In this document: one piece after another, positions 1 through 4,730 of the stretch
How the letters are laid out: every line of letters starts with the position of its first letter
Numbering within the stretch: the first letter of the stretch is position 1
Source: a virus
Reading direction: 5' to 3' (one strand)
Virus record (IMG/VR): IMGVR_UViG_3300042991_000155
Span: 1-21,678 of that record
DNA length: 21,678 nt
Notes under the pieces: model-generated
Told to the model about the DNA's origin: nothing
The model's input: only the letters and a program-made list of their open reading frames with translations
Databases searched by the model: none
Program-made: the position numbers and the translations under genes

Positions 1-1
1 T

Positions 2-337
2 CAATCGGCGCGTGATGTTGCTATGCTTGAAAAACAACGCTTGCTCGATGAAGTTTACTCAGCCGAAATCAAATCCCGCATGGCTGAAATCGAAGCCGAG
101 TTTGCAGGCAAGACCGAAGCGGTAAATGAAAACATTGCCGCACTTGAAGCCGAAATCAAACAGGCTATCATTGCACATGGCGCAAGCGTCAAAGGTTCTG
201 TGTTTCATGCGGTCTTTGCCAAAGGTCGCATTTCGTGGGATACAAAATCTCTCGAAGGTTATGCAACCGCTCATCCTGAATTGCTTACGTTCCGCAAAGA
301 AGGTGAGCCGTCCGTCAGTATCCGTGTTGCAAAATAG
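2..337 (+). CDS. Gam-like protein, 5'-partial at window edge
   Basis: The reading frame is already open at base 2 (codons CAA TCG GCG CGT) and runs through the first ATG at 23, which has no ribosome binding site. The true start therefore probably lies outside the window. The N-terminal half of the visible part is a charged helical coiled coil rich in Glu, Ala and Lys. A compact C-terminal part follows, with motifs HGASVKG, KGRISWDTK and FRKEGEPSVSIR. This layout resembles the C-terminal region of small phage Gam-like (host-nuclease inhibitor type) proteins, which protect linear DNA ends by binding them. That assignment is pattern recognition and not a search result. The stop at 335-337 lies just before the first attC core at 345, so the gene is either the last part of an earlier cassette or a native phage gene next to the array. 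Confidence 0.55.
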   Translation, partial: QSARDVAMLEKQRLLDEVYSAEIKSRMAEIEAEFAGKTEAVNENIAALEAEIKQAIIAHGASVKGSVFHAVFAKGRISWDTKSLEGYATAHPELLTFRKEGEPSVSIRVAK

Positions 338-344
338 GCACGGG

Positions 345-434
345 GTCTAACACCGCGTGCACCTGACGCGGGTGGGCGGTGGTCACAATCGGACAGGTTA
401 TGACCACCCGCGCAGGTAACGCAATCCGTTGGGT
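345..434 (+). repeat. attC site 1
   Basis: R'' is GTCTAAC (345-351) and R' is GTTGGGT (428-434). The arms ACCTG-A-CGCGGGTGG and CCACCCGCG-CAGGT pair with one unpaired A, and GCGT pairs with ACGC next to the cores. Bases 355-430 are identical to 1583-1658 in attC 5. Confidence 0.9.
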
Positions 435-464
435 TGACTATTTGCAAGAAGAAAGGAGTTTGAA

Positions 465-722
465 ATGGATTACTTTGATAAACATATCAAGCAACTGAAA
501 CGAGAAGCCGCCTTTTGCGAGAAGCATGGGCATACCATCGGTAAGGTTAACCGAGTACATGGCGCAAATGTTCAGTATAAATGCGCCAAGTGTGGTCACG
601 AAATTTGGTATCTGCAAGACGAGCCGCTTGTGTCAATGAAGCCGCAACCCAACACAGCGTTCAGCGGACGCTTCGCCACGTGGCTCTTCGGAAAATTATC
701 TGGTTCTGGCTCGCGCCGCTAA
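465..722 (+). CDS. Cassette 1: small zinc-ribbon-like protein, unknown function
   Basis: An 85-aa protein starting 31 bases after R' of attC 1, with a strong AAAGGAG ribosome binding site seven bases before the ATG. The first 60 residues are charged and contain a possible metal site: CEKHGH near residue 18, and CAKCGHE near residue 39. The C..H / C..C spacing suggests a zinc ribbon, but no family is recognised. From about residue 61 the protein is encoded by attC 2, and the frame runs through almost the whole palindrome to stop at 720-722. This tail (starting QPNTAFSG) is therefore probably not a conserved domain. Small zinc-binding proteins are common in phage accessory regions and in integron cassettes, and nothing here identifies a target. 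Confidence 0.75.
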   Translation: MDYFDKHIKQLKREAAFCEKHGHTIGKVNRVHGANVQYKCAKCGHEIWYLQDEPLVSMKPQPNTAFSGRFATWLFGKLSGSGSRR

Positions 723-737
723 CGCAAGCCGTTAGCC
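647..737 (+). repeat. attC site 2
   Basis: R'' is ACCCAAC (647-653) and R' is GTTAGCC (731-737). The arms GCGTTCAGCGG and CCGCTAACGC pair near the cores. R'' is the exact reverse complement of GTTGGGT at the start of cassette 1, and the match extends to 9 bases (GTTGGGTTG). Confidence 0.88.
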
Positions 738-763
738 TGCTTACTTGCAGGCGGAGGTATCAA

Positions 764-964
764 ATGAAAATGGTGTTCAAAGTAAAAATTCATCTCAAAG
801 ACCGCTCGCACAATATTTATAATGTGGTTGCTAAAGATGATATTGAAGCACGCACAAAAGCCGAAACGATGGAAGTTCAGTCTTTCAATGAACTTACAAA
901 TGCTCCTTATCCTGGAACGGCTTATTGTGAAACTGAATTTGTCTGCGAAATAGACGCAGGCTAA
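764..964 (+). CDS. Cassette 2: small hypothetical protein
   Basis: A 66-aa protein. ATG 764 is chosen because GGAGG at 753-757 sits six bases upstream. The frame is open back to 581, but that extension overlaps attC 2 and the previous gene. The protein begins MKMVFKVKIHLKD and has alternating hydrophobic and charged residues, followed by a predicted helix (DDIEARTKAETM). The pattern suggests a small alpha/beta fold. No family is recognised. The TAA stop lies inside the R'' core (GGC TAA C) of attC 3, so the cassette end supplies the stop codon. It has no visible promoter of its own and would depend on transcription through the array. Confidence 0.72.
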   Translation: MKMVFKVKIHLKDRSHNIYNVVAKDDIEARTKAETMEVQSFNELTNAPYPGTAYCETEFVCEIDAG

Positions 965-1086
965 CAAAGCGTGCACTGGACGGTGGGGATTCTGTGGCAT
1001 TTTCAGCAGTTTCCTCGCCCGAAGTTTTATCCACTTTACTGGCATTCTCTACCCCTCCCCACCGCCAGTAACGCAATCCGTTGGGC
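959..1086 (+). repeat. attC site 3
   Basis: R'' is GGCTAAC (959-965) and R' is GTTGGGC (1080-1086). The arms GACGGTGGGG and CCCCACCGCC flank a long variable loop. R'' matches the start of cassette 2 (GTTAGCCTGC, 10 bases). The left half is clearly related to the left half of truncated attC 11, sharing TGGGGATTCTG. Confidence 0.88.
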
Positions 1087-1113
1087 GGCTCTCGCTCAAC
1101 AAAGGAGAATCGC

Positions 1114-1341
1114 ATGAAACTGAATAAGAAAATCGAAGAATTATTTGATGAGTATTTGTCAACTTTGGATGATACCGACAAAGATCAAACCTATGATACC
1201 GATAGAGGAATTGCCCGCACTGGTATTCGTGGCTTTCAGGAATGGCTTGCTCAACAGAAACGCCGCCCAACAAAGCGTGCAGTTGACGTGGGGCGGGCTA
1301 GCGAAATTAAGGGCGAAGGTAATACCGCCCCACGTAACTAA
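1114..1341 (+). CDS. Cassette 3: small acidic hypothetical protein
   Basis: A 75-aa protein. ATG 1114 has AAAGGAG at 1101-1107, six bases upstream; an open extension to 1081 has no such support. The N-terminal 50 residues are charged and helical (KLNKKIEELFDEYLS, then a run of Asp and Thr, then GIRGFQEWLAQQ). From about residue 51 the sequence is encoded by attC 4, which explains the basic, low-complexity end containing TKRAVDVG. The cassette is 270 bases long, close to the practical minimum. No family is recognised, and only the N-terminal part is likely to be functional. Confidence 0.7.
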   Translation: MKLNKKIEELFDEYLSTLDDTDKDQTYDTDRGIARTGIRGFQEWLAQQKRRPTKRAVDVGRASEIKGEGNTAPRN

Positions 1342-1356
1342 CGCAAACCGTTAGCC
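1265..1356 (+). repeat. attC site 4
   Basis: R'' is GCCCAAC (1265-1271) and R' is GTTAGCC (1350-1356). The arms AGTT-G-ACGTGGGGCGG and CCGCCCCACGT-AACT form a nearly perfect 15-bp stem with one bulged G. R'' matches the start of cassette 3 (GTTGGGCGGC, 10 bases). Confidence 0.9.
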
Positions 1357-1395
1357 CGCTCTGGCTGTTCAAATGAGCAACAAAGGAAAATAGTC

Positions 1396-1578
1396 ATGTC
1401 TCAAAACGCAAGTGTAGTATTCGAGTTAGCGATGGACGCTGAATTCGTAGATGGTAATTTGGCGGAAGCAATCACCCTGTACGAAGCTGCCGCGCAGTTG
1501 TACATTGAGCAGGGATCACCCGCAGACGCGGAGGTCTGTCAGCACATGGCAGAAATCGTAAACGAGAAAGCGGGCTAA
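1396..1578 (+). CDS. Cassette 4: small helical, TPR-like hypothetical protein
   Basis: A 60-aa acidic protein. The ATG follows an AAAGGA ribosome binding site at 1382-1387. The sequence reads as two amphipathic helices (NLAEAITLYEAAAQLYIEQG, then PADAEVCQHMAEIV). The pattern resembles one tetratricopeptide-like helical hairpin, which would suggest protein binding, but this is only an impression. The TAA stop lies inside the R'' core of attC 5 (GGC TAA C), as in cassette 2. A seven-codon ORF (1373-1393, MSNKGK) just upstream ends before the start and is probably chance. Confidence 0.7.
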   Translation: MSQNASVVFELAMDAEFVDGNLAEAITLYEAAAQLYIEQGSPADAEVCQHMAEIVNEKAG

Positions 1579-1662
1579 CAAAGCGTGCACCTGACGCGGG
1601 TGGGCGGTGGTCACAATCGGACAGGTTATGACCACCCGCGCAGGTAACGCAATCCGTTAGAA
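1573..1662 (+). repeat. attC site 5
   Basis: R'' is GGCTAAC (1573-1579) and R' is GTTAGAA (1656-1662). Bases 1583-1658 are identical to 355-430 of attC 1, a 76-bp exact repeat. R'' matches the start of cassette 4 (GTTAGCCCGCT, 11 bases). Confidence 0.9.
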
Positions 1663-1671
1663 GGCTAAAAC

Positions 1672-2433
1672 ATGTTCACTTTGCACAACGGCGATTGTCT
1701 CGAATACATGAAGTCCCTGCATCCCAAATCGGTTGATGTGTCATTCACTTCGCCCCCTTACAACAGGAAGCGAAACGATAAATATAAGAATTACACCGAT
1801 CAGGTTGAAGATTATTATGGTTGGATGTGTGATGTCATTGATGAATTACTGCGAGTTACAAAGCGTCATGTGTTTTTCAATATTCAGGCTAATTACTACA
1901 ATCGCCAAGATGTCTATAAAATCATTGGCAAATATTCTGAAAAGATTGTGGAGATTGTTATTTGGGAGAAAGATAACCCAATGCCTGCAAGCGGTCTGAA
2001 TATCACAAACGCGGTTGAATACTTTATAGTTTTAGGTGATGAGCCTTTGCGCTCAAACAGAACGTACACCAAAAATGCTATACATTCATCCGTCAATTCA
2101 AAAATGGGTAAAATCCATAAAGCAGTAATGCATCAAGATATTGCAGATTACTTTATATCTACATTCACAAAAGAAGGTGAAAGCGTTTTAGATTGTTTCT
2201 TAGGTCTTGGCACAACTGGTATTGCTTGCGTGAAATTCAATCGAGATTTTCAAGGAAGCGAAAAGGATGTTGAGTATTTTTCCATAGCCGAGAAGCGCAT
2301 ACAAGAAGCAGTCTTATCGCAAGGGTTCTTTACGCCTTCTAACAAAAGCGTGAACCCGACAAAGGGGAGTCTGCCGACATCCCAAGCAGAGTCCACGCCT
2401 CAAACTTTATTCAATTTAGAAGGCTTGTCCTAG
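1672..2433 (+). CDS. Cassette 5: DNA amino-methyltransferase (N4-cytosine or N6-adenine), orphan
   Basis: A 253-aa protein that should transfer a methyl group from S-adenosylmethionine to an exocyclic amino group in DNA. The catalytic motif IV TSPPY is at residues 26-30, followed by N31. The cofactor motif I, DCFLGLGTTGIA, is at residues 174-185. Motif IV before motif I is the beta-class order. SPPY often marks N4-cytosine enzymes, but N6-adenine enzymes with this motif exist, so the base cannot be fixed. No restriction endonuclease lies beside it, so it is an orphan, as is common in phages. The ribosome binding site (AAGG, 1661-1664) overlaps R' of attC 5, and the start lies only 16 bases after the recombination point. 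The last 31 or so residues, beyond the catalytic domain, are encoded by attC 6. Confidence 0.93.
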   Translation: MFTLHNGDCLEYMKSLHPKSVDVSFTSPPYNRKRNDKYKNYTDQVEDYYGWMCDVIDELLRVTKRHVFFNIQANYYNRQDVYKIIGKYSEKIVEIVIWEKDNPMPASGLNITNAVEYFIVLGDEPLRSNRTYTKNAIHSSVNSKMGKIHKAVMHQDIADYFISTFTKEGESVLDCFLGLGTTGIACVKFNRDFQGSEKDVEYFSIAEKRIQEAVLSQGFFTPSNKSVNPTKGSLPTSQAESTPQTLFNLEGLS

Positions 2434-2467
2434 CCCGCCCCTTTGCGGGTTACGCAAGCCGTTGGGC
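2337..2467 (+). repeat. attC site 6
   Basis: R'' is TTCTAAC (2337-2343) and R' is GTTGGGC (2461-2467). The arms AACCCG-ACAAAGGGG and CCCCTTTG-CGGGTT pair near the cores. R'' matches the start of cassette 5 (GTTAGAAGGC, 10 bases). The left arm lies inside the methyltransferase gene. Confidence 0.87.
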
Positions 2468-2491
2468 GCTTCGTGGCGCAAGGAAAAACGC

Positions 2492-2890
2492 ATGAACATA
2501 AACGATATTACTGAAATACTAAAAACTACCCCACGCATGGGAGCAGAAAAAGACGAACCAGAAGGAACACGATTTATCAAAATAAGCGATTCTCTTGCAA
2601 ACAAAATTGTACGAGAATTAGAGTCATGGATTGAAGGCTCTACTTGGGAATTGCCAGAAGGATGGCACGATGAACCTACGCCAAAATTGATAGGCGAGAA
2701 TATTGCAAAAATAAATGAAATCCGTAATAGGTTGGACGAGATGGGAATTGACGCTCATTTGACCCAAGTTTTTTACAGCGTTTATAAAACTTTTGCAATA
2801 TTCAAAACGTCCAGTAATCGAGAAGGGAAAATTATATTGCACAATGGTAAATGGGAATTACTCTGGAAAGATGAGTCTGACCCACTATAA
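2492..2890 (+). CDS. Cassette 6: hypothetical protein
   Basis: A 132-aa soluble protein. ATG 2492 has AAGGA at 2480-2484 upstream; the open extension to 2462 overlaps attC 6. It contains FIKISDSLANKIVRELE, a helix of a type often seen in small uncharacterised phage proteins. A conserved-looking WELPEGWHDEP segment follows, then a long helix (GENIAKINEIRNRLDEMG) and a strand-rich end (IILHNGKWELLWKD). No catalytic motif is visible. The stop (2888-2890) lies just before R'' of attC 7, so nothing in the protein comes from the attC site. It is the largest cassette protein with no assigned function, and a coherent fold makes it a likely real gene. Confidence 0.8.
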   Translation: MNINDITEILKTTPRMGAEKDEPEGTRFIKISDSLANKIVRELESWIEGSTWELPEGWHDEPTPKLIGENIAKINEIRNRLDEMGIDAHLTQVFYSVYKTFAIFKTSSNREGKIILHNGKWELLWKDESDPL

Positions 2891-2893
2891 CGC

Positions 2894-2985
2894 GCCCAAC
2901 AAAGCGTGCACCTGACGCGGCTACTGTGTAGCCGTTCAGAAGTGCGCGGCAGAAACCGCCGCGCAGGTAACGCAAACCGTTCGGC
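2894..2985 (+). repeat. attC site 7
   Basis: R'' is GCCCAAC (2894-2900) and R' is GTTCGGC (2979-2985). The arms ACCTG-A-CGCGGC and GCCGCG-CAGGT pair with an unpaired A. A second hairpin (GGCTAC / GTAGCC) lies in the loop. R'' matches the start of cassette 6 (GTTGGGCGC, 9 bases). Confidence 0.9.
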
Positions 2986-3000
2986 GTAAAGGAGCAAACG

Positions 3001-3234
3001 ATGATAATAAATGAACCATCTCGCATGTATGCCGCGCTTCGTTGCATTGAAAGCGAACTCGAAAAAGAGAAGCCTTCCATAGCGACTATTCGCGCAATCA
3101 TTCTTGAGTCAGGGCGTGAATTACGCCCAACAAAGTATGCACTTGACGGGGGCTACGCCCCTGTCAGCCTGCATGTTTTGCAAACAAAATCCCGCAAGGC
3201 GAAGGCTCGGCGCGGATACCGCCCCCGCAAGTAA
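3001..3234 (+). CDS. Cassette 7: very small hypothetical protein with attC-encoded tail
   Basis: A 77-aa protein. The ATG has a strong AAAGGAG site at 2988-2994, six bases upstream. Only the first 41 or so residues are cassette-specific: a helical segment (MYAALRCIESELEKEK) and a second helix (IATIRAIILESGREL). From about residue 42 the protein is encoded by attC 8 and becomes very basic (KSRKAKARRGYRPRK). The entire cassette is about 263 bases. No family is recognised. The strong ribosome binding site argues for translation, but the functional part must be tiny. Confidence 0.62.
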   Translation: MIINEPSRMYAALRCIESELEKEKPSIATIRAIILESGRELRPTKYALDGGYAPVSLHVLQTKSRKAKARRGYRPRK

Positions 3235-3248
3235 TACAGCCGTTAGAA
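3125..3248 (+). repeat. attC site 8
   Basis: R'' is GCCCAAC (3125-3131) and R' is GTTAGAA (3242-3248). The arms are GTAT-GC-ACTTG-A-CGGGGG and CCCCCG-CAAGT-A-ATAC. Most sites pair GCGT with ACGC here, while this one pairs GTAT with ATAC, a compensated change. R'' matches the start of cassette 7 with one mismatch (GTTCGGCGTAA). Confidence 0.88.
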
Positions 3249-3270
3249 AGCAGGGCTAGAGGTGTCGCTA

Positions 3271-4062
3271 ATGAAGTTACTTGATCTATATTGTTCCGCA
3301 GGTGGCGCAGGTTATGGTTTTAGTTTGTTGGGTTTTGATGTAGTAGGCGTGGACATCAAGCCTCAACCACATTATCCATTTGCCTTTCACCAGGCGGATG
3401 CCCTCGAATTTCTAGCGGCTCATGGAAGCGAGTTTGATTACATTCATGCAAGCCCACCATGTCAGGCACACTCTGCAATGACAAAAGGCAGGTGGCAAGA
3501 TAGGGTAAATAATCATCCACAACTTATCGAGCCAACAAGAGAATTACTTTTGAAACTTGGGAAGCCATTTGATATTGAGAATGTCCCTGGTGCGCCGCTT
3601 ATAAATCCAATTATGCTTTGTGGCACTATGTTCAATCTCACCACAAAACACGGTTCACAGTTGCGCCGTCATCGTTACTTTGAAACAAACTGGCAGGTTG
3701 GCTTAGTGCCTCCATGTAACCACAATAAAGGTTCTGCCATTGGTGTTTATGGTGGCGGTCAACATCCTGGGCGCAGAAACATTCCAGCAACAATTGGAGT
3801 ATATGGTCACGCAGGCGGTTCTAGCAATCGAGATAATCTTTTGCAATTTGGTACACAGGATCGTCGTGACGCAATGGAAATACAATGGATGTCAGGCAAT
3901 GAATTATCCCAGGCAATCCCACCTGCTTACACAAAGTTTTTAGGTGAAAGGTGGCTTGCAAATACCGCCCTGCTTTCTAACACAGCGTGGAGCGGACTCG
4001 TTGAAAGCGGTCGCACTTTGCCCGCCGAAGTTGTGAAAGTTGAATTGTCTGAGCCAGCGTAA
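3271..4062 (+). CDS. Cassette 8: C5-cytosine DNA methyltransferase, orphan
   Basis: A 263-aa protein that should methylate carbon 5 of cytosine in DNA using S-adenosylmethionine. Motif I, DLYCSAGGAGYG, is at residues 5-16 (the usual form is DLFCGAGG). Motif IV, ASPPCQ, is at 60-65 with catalytic Cys64. Motif VI, ENV, is at 103-105. Motif VIII, QLRRHR, is at 130-135, and a motif X-like AIPPAYTKFLGE is at about 215-226. It is short for the family and has a small target-recognition region (about 140-195), as in other phage-borne enzymes. ATG 3271 is preferred over GTG 3262 because AGAGG (3258-3262) lies eight bases before it and overlaps the GTG. No endonuclease partner is present. The last 28 or so residues are encoded by attC 9 and are probably dispensable. 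Confidence 0.94.
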   Translation: MKLLDLYCSAGGAGYGFSLLGFDVVGVDIKPQPHYPFAFHQADALEFLAAHGSEFDYIHASPPCQAHSAMTKGRWQDRVNNHPQLIEPTRELLLKLGKPFDIENVPGAPLINPIMLCGTMFNLTTKHGSQLRRHRYFETNWQVGLVPPCNHNKGSAIGVYGGGQHPGRRNIPATIGVYGHAGGSSNRDNLLQFGTQDRRDAMEIQWMSGNELSQAIPPAYTKFLGERWLANTALLSNTAWSGLVESGRTLPAEVVKVELSEPA

Positions 4063-4086
4063 AGCCGCTCACGCAAACCGTTAGGC
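3975..4086 (+). repeat. attC site 9
   Basis: R'' is TTCTAAC (3975-3981) and R' is GTTAGGC (4080-4086). The arms GCGTG-G-AGCGG and CCGCT-CACGC pair near the cores. The two ends of cassette 8 match over 15 bases (GTTAGAAAGCAGGGC), the longest such match in the array. Confidence 0.9.
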
Positions 4087-4110
4087 GGACACGCCCTTGA
4101 AAGAGGTAAA

Positions 4111-4344
4111 ATGCACAAAAATGAAATTTCGCTAATGGAAAGTCTTGCACAAGCTACTTTGAATGTGGCTGAAAATGAGAAGTGGTCTGCAACTGATGTC
4201 ACCCGCATGTTGGCTAATATGGCAATGAAAGCCGCCCAACACCTGCGTGCAGTGGATGGGCTTTACTGTCAGCATTGCGGAGAACTCTTGTCCAGCCATC
4301 TAGTCACCGAACGGGTCGGTCATTGCCACCACACCAACCACTAA
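4111..4344 (+). CDS. Cassette 9: small hypothetical protein with Cys/His-rich tail
   Basis: A 77-aa protein with AGAGG upstream of the ATG. The first 41 residues are two helices (ISLMESLAQATLNVAEN, then ATDVTRMLANMAMKAA). From about residue 42 the frame enters attC 10 and encodes LYCQHCGELL followed by GHCHH. These residues resemble a zinc-binding site (C..C then C.H), but since they come from the attC palindrome the likeness may be accidental. No family is recognised. The cassette is only about 273 bases long. Confidence 0.65.
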   Translation: MHKNEISLMESLAQATLNVAENEKWSATDVTRMLANMAMKAAQHLRAVDGLYCQHCGELLSSHLVTERVGHCHHTNH

Positions 4345-4359
4345 CGCAAACCGTTGTGC
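4234..4359 (+). repeat. attC site 10
   Basis: R'' is GCCCAAC (4234-4240) and R' is GTTGTGC (4353-4359). The arms GCGTGCAGTGGATGG and CCAACCACTAACGC pair imperfectly. The ends of cassette 9 match with one mismatch in nine bases. The spacer after R'' (ACCTGCGTGC) is longer than in the other sites. Confidence 0.82.
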
Positions 4360-4397
4360 GTTTCCTTGCTCAACACAATATCTAAAGGAGAAATATC

Positions 4398-4589
4398 ATG
4401 GCAAAACAATTTTTACTCGCATCAGATATACAAGAGAACGACCTATCATTTGAACAGGTCGTGAAGCCAGTAATGGCGTGGTTAGCAAAAAATAAACATC
4501 CACACATGAGTATCATCATTGATTCTACTCGCGCCGAGTTGGTCGAAGGCGTTGAGTGCGTAGCAACAGATGAGTTCGTGCAAGATTAG
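4398..4589 (+). CDS. Cassette 10: small hypothetical protein
   Basis: A 63-aa protein with AAAGGAG (4384-4390) seven bases before the ATG. The pattern is a helix (SFEQVVKPVMAWLAKN), a hydrophobic strand (HMSIIIDSTRAELVEG) and a second strand (VECVATDEFVQD), which suggests a compact alpha/beta protein. No family is recognised. It stops at 4587-4589, a few bases before R'' of the last attC. It is the last cassette before the terminator, and therefore probably the oldest if the array grew from an attI site to the left. Confidence 0.72.
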   Translation: MAKQFLLASDIQENDLSFEQVVKPVMAWLAKNKHPHMSIIIDSTRAELVEGVECVATDEFVQD

Positions 4590-4594
4590 CACAC

Positions 4595-4695
4595 GCCCAA
4601 CAAAGCGTGCACCTGACGCTGGGGATTCTGCGGCAATCTCAAGCAGTTTTCTACGCCTTTTCCTTTTCCCAGTTGGACGGCTTCGCCGTCCCAGC
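4595..4695 (+). repeat. attC site 11, right half lost
   Basis: R'' GCCCAAC (4595-4601) and the left arm GCGTGCACCTGACGC are intact and related to attC 3 and 7. The expected right arm (CAGGTAACGC, then an R' starting GTT) is absent. After CCCAG (4668-4672) the sequence changes to a GGACGGC hairpin and the phage terminator. The CCCAGC at 4690-4695 could partly pair with the left GCTGGG. The exact breakpoint is uncertain. Confidence 0.72.
4675..4691. other. Small GC-rich stem-loop at array/phage junction
   Basis: GGACGGC and GCCGTCC form a perfect 7-bp stem with a TTC loop. No T-run follows directly. It lies immediately left of the strong terminator and may be part of it, or a remnant of the truncated attC 11. 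Confidence 0.6.
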
Positions 4696-4730
4696 AAAAC
4701 AGGACTGACCGCGTGGTCAGTCCTGTTTTT
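4696..4730. terminator. Strong bidirectional rho-independent terminator
   Basis: AAAACAGGACTGACC and GGTCAGTCCTGTTTT form a 15-bp stem around a GCGT loop. A T-run follows on the plus strand, and on the minus strand the A-rich left arm acts as the T-run. It sits between the convergent cassette array and structural operon, so it can end both transcripts. Confidence 0.92.

Larger units (their letters stand above)
345..4695 (+). mobile_element. Integron gene-cassette array lacking integrase (CALIN-like)
   Basis: Eleven attC-like sites, the last truncated, separate ten short cassettes, each with one gene in the same orientation. Every complete site has an R'' core (RYYYAAC), a long imperfect palindrome, and an R' core beginning with GTT. 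Cassette boundaries at G^TT are about 428, 731, 1080, 1350, 1656, 2461, 2979, 3242, 4080 and 4353. The two ends of each cassette are reverse complements over 9-15 bp, which shows capture as circles. No intI gene or attI site is visible. An integrase to the left of the window, or supplied in trans, is possible. The array converges on the phage structural operon. Confidence 0.9.

Noticed and set aside
581-763. N-terminal extension of the cassette 2 gene
   Set aside because: It overlaps the cassette 1 gene and the whole of attC 2. A good ribosome binding site places the start at 764.
1373-1393. Six-residue leader peptide before the cassette 4 gene
   Set aside because: It is very short, has no ribosome binding site and no attenuator structure, so it is probably chance.
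4111-4344. Cassette 9 product as a true zinc-finger protein
   Set aside because: The Cys and His residues are all encoded by the attC 10 palindrome, so a selected metal site is not supported.
345-4359. Repeats read as rho-independent terminators after each small gene
   Set aside because: The palindromes lack T-runs and have conserved RYYYAAC and GTTRRRY ends that match across cassettes, which terminators would not.
345-4695. Repeated elements read as a CRISPR array
   Set aside because: The spacing is irregular (about 260-840 bases), the repeats are imperfect palindromes with variable centres, and each interval holds a gene with a ribosome binding site. There are no cas genes.
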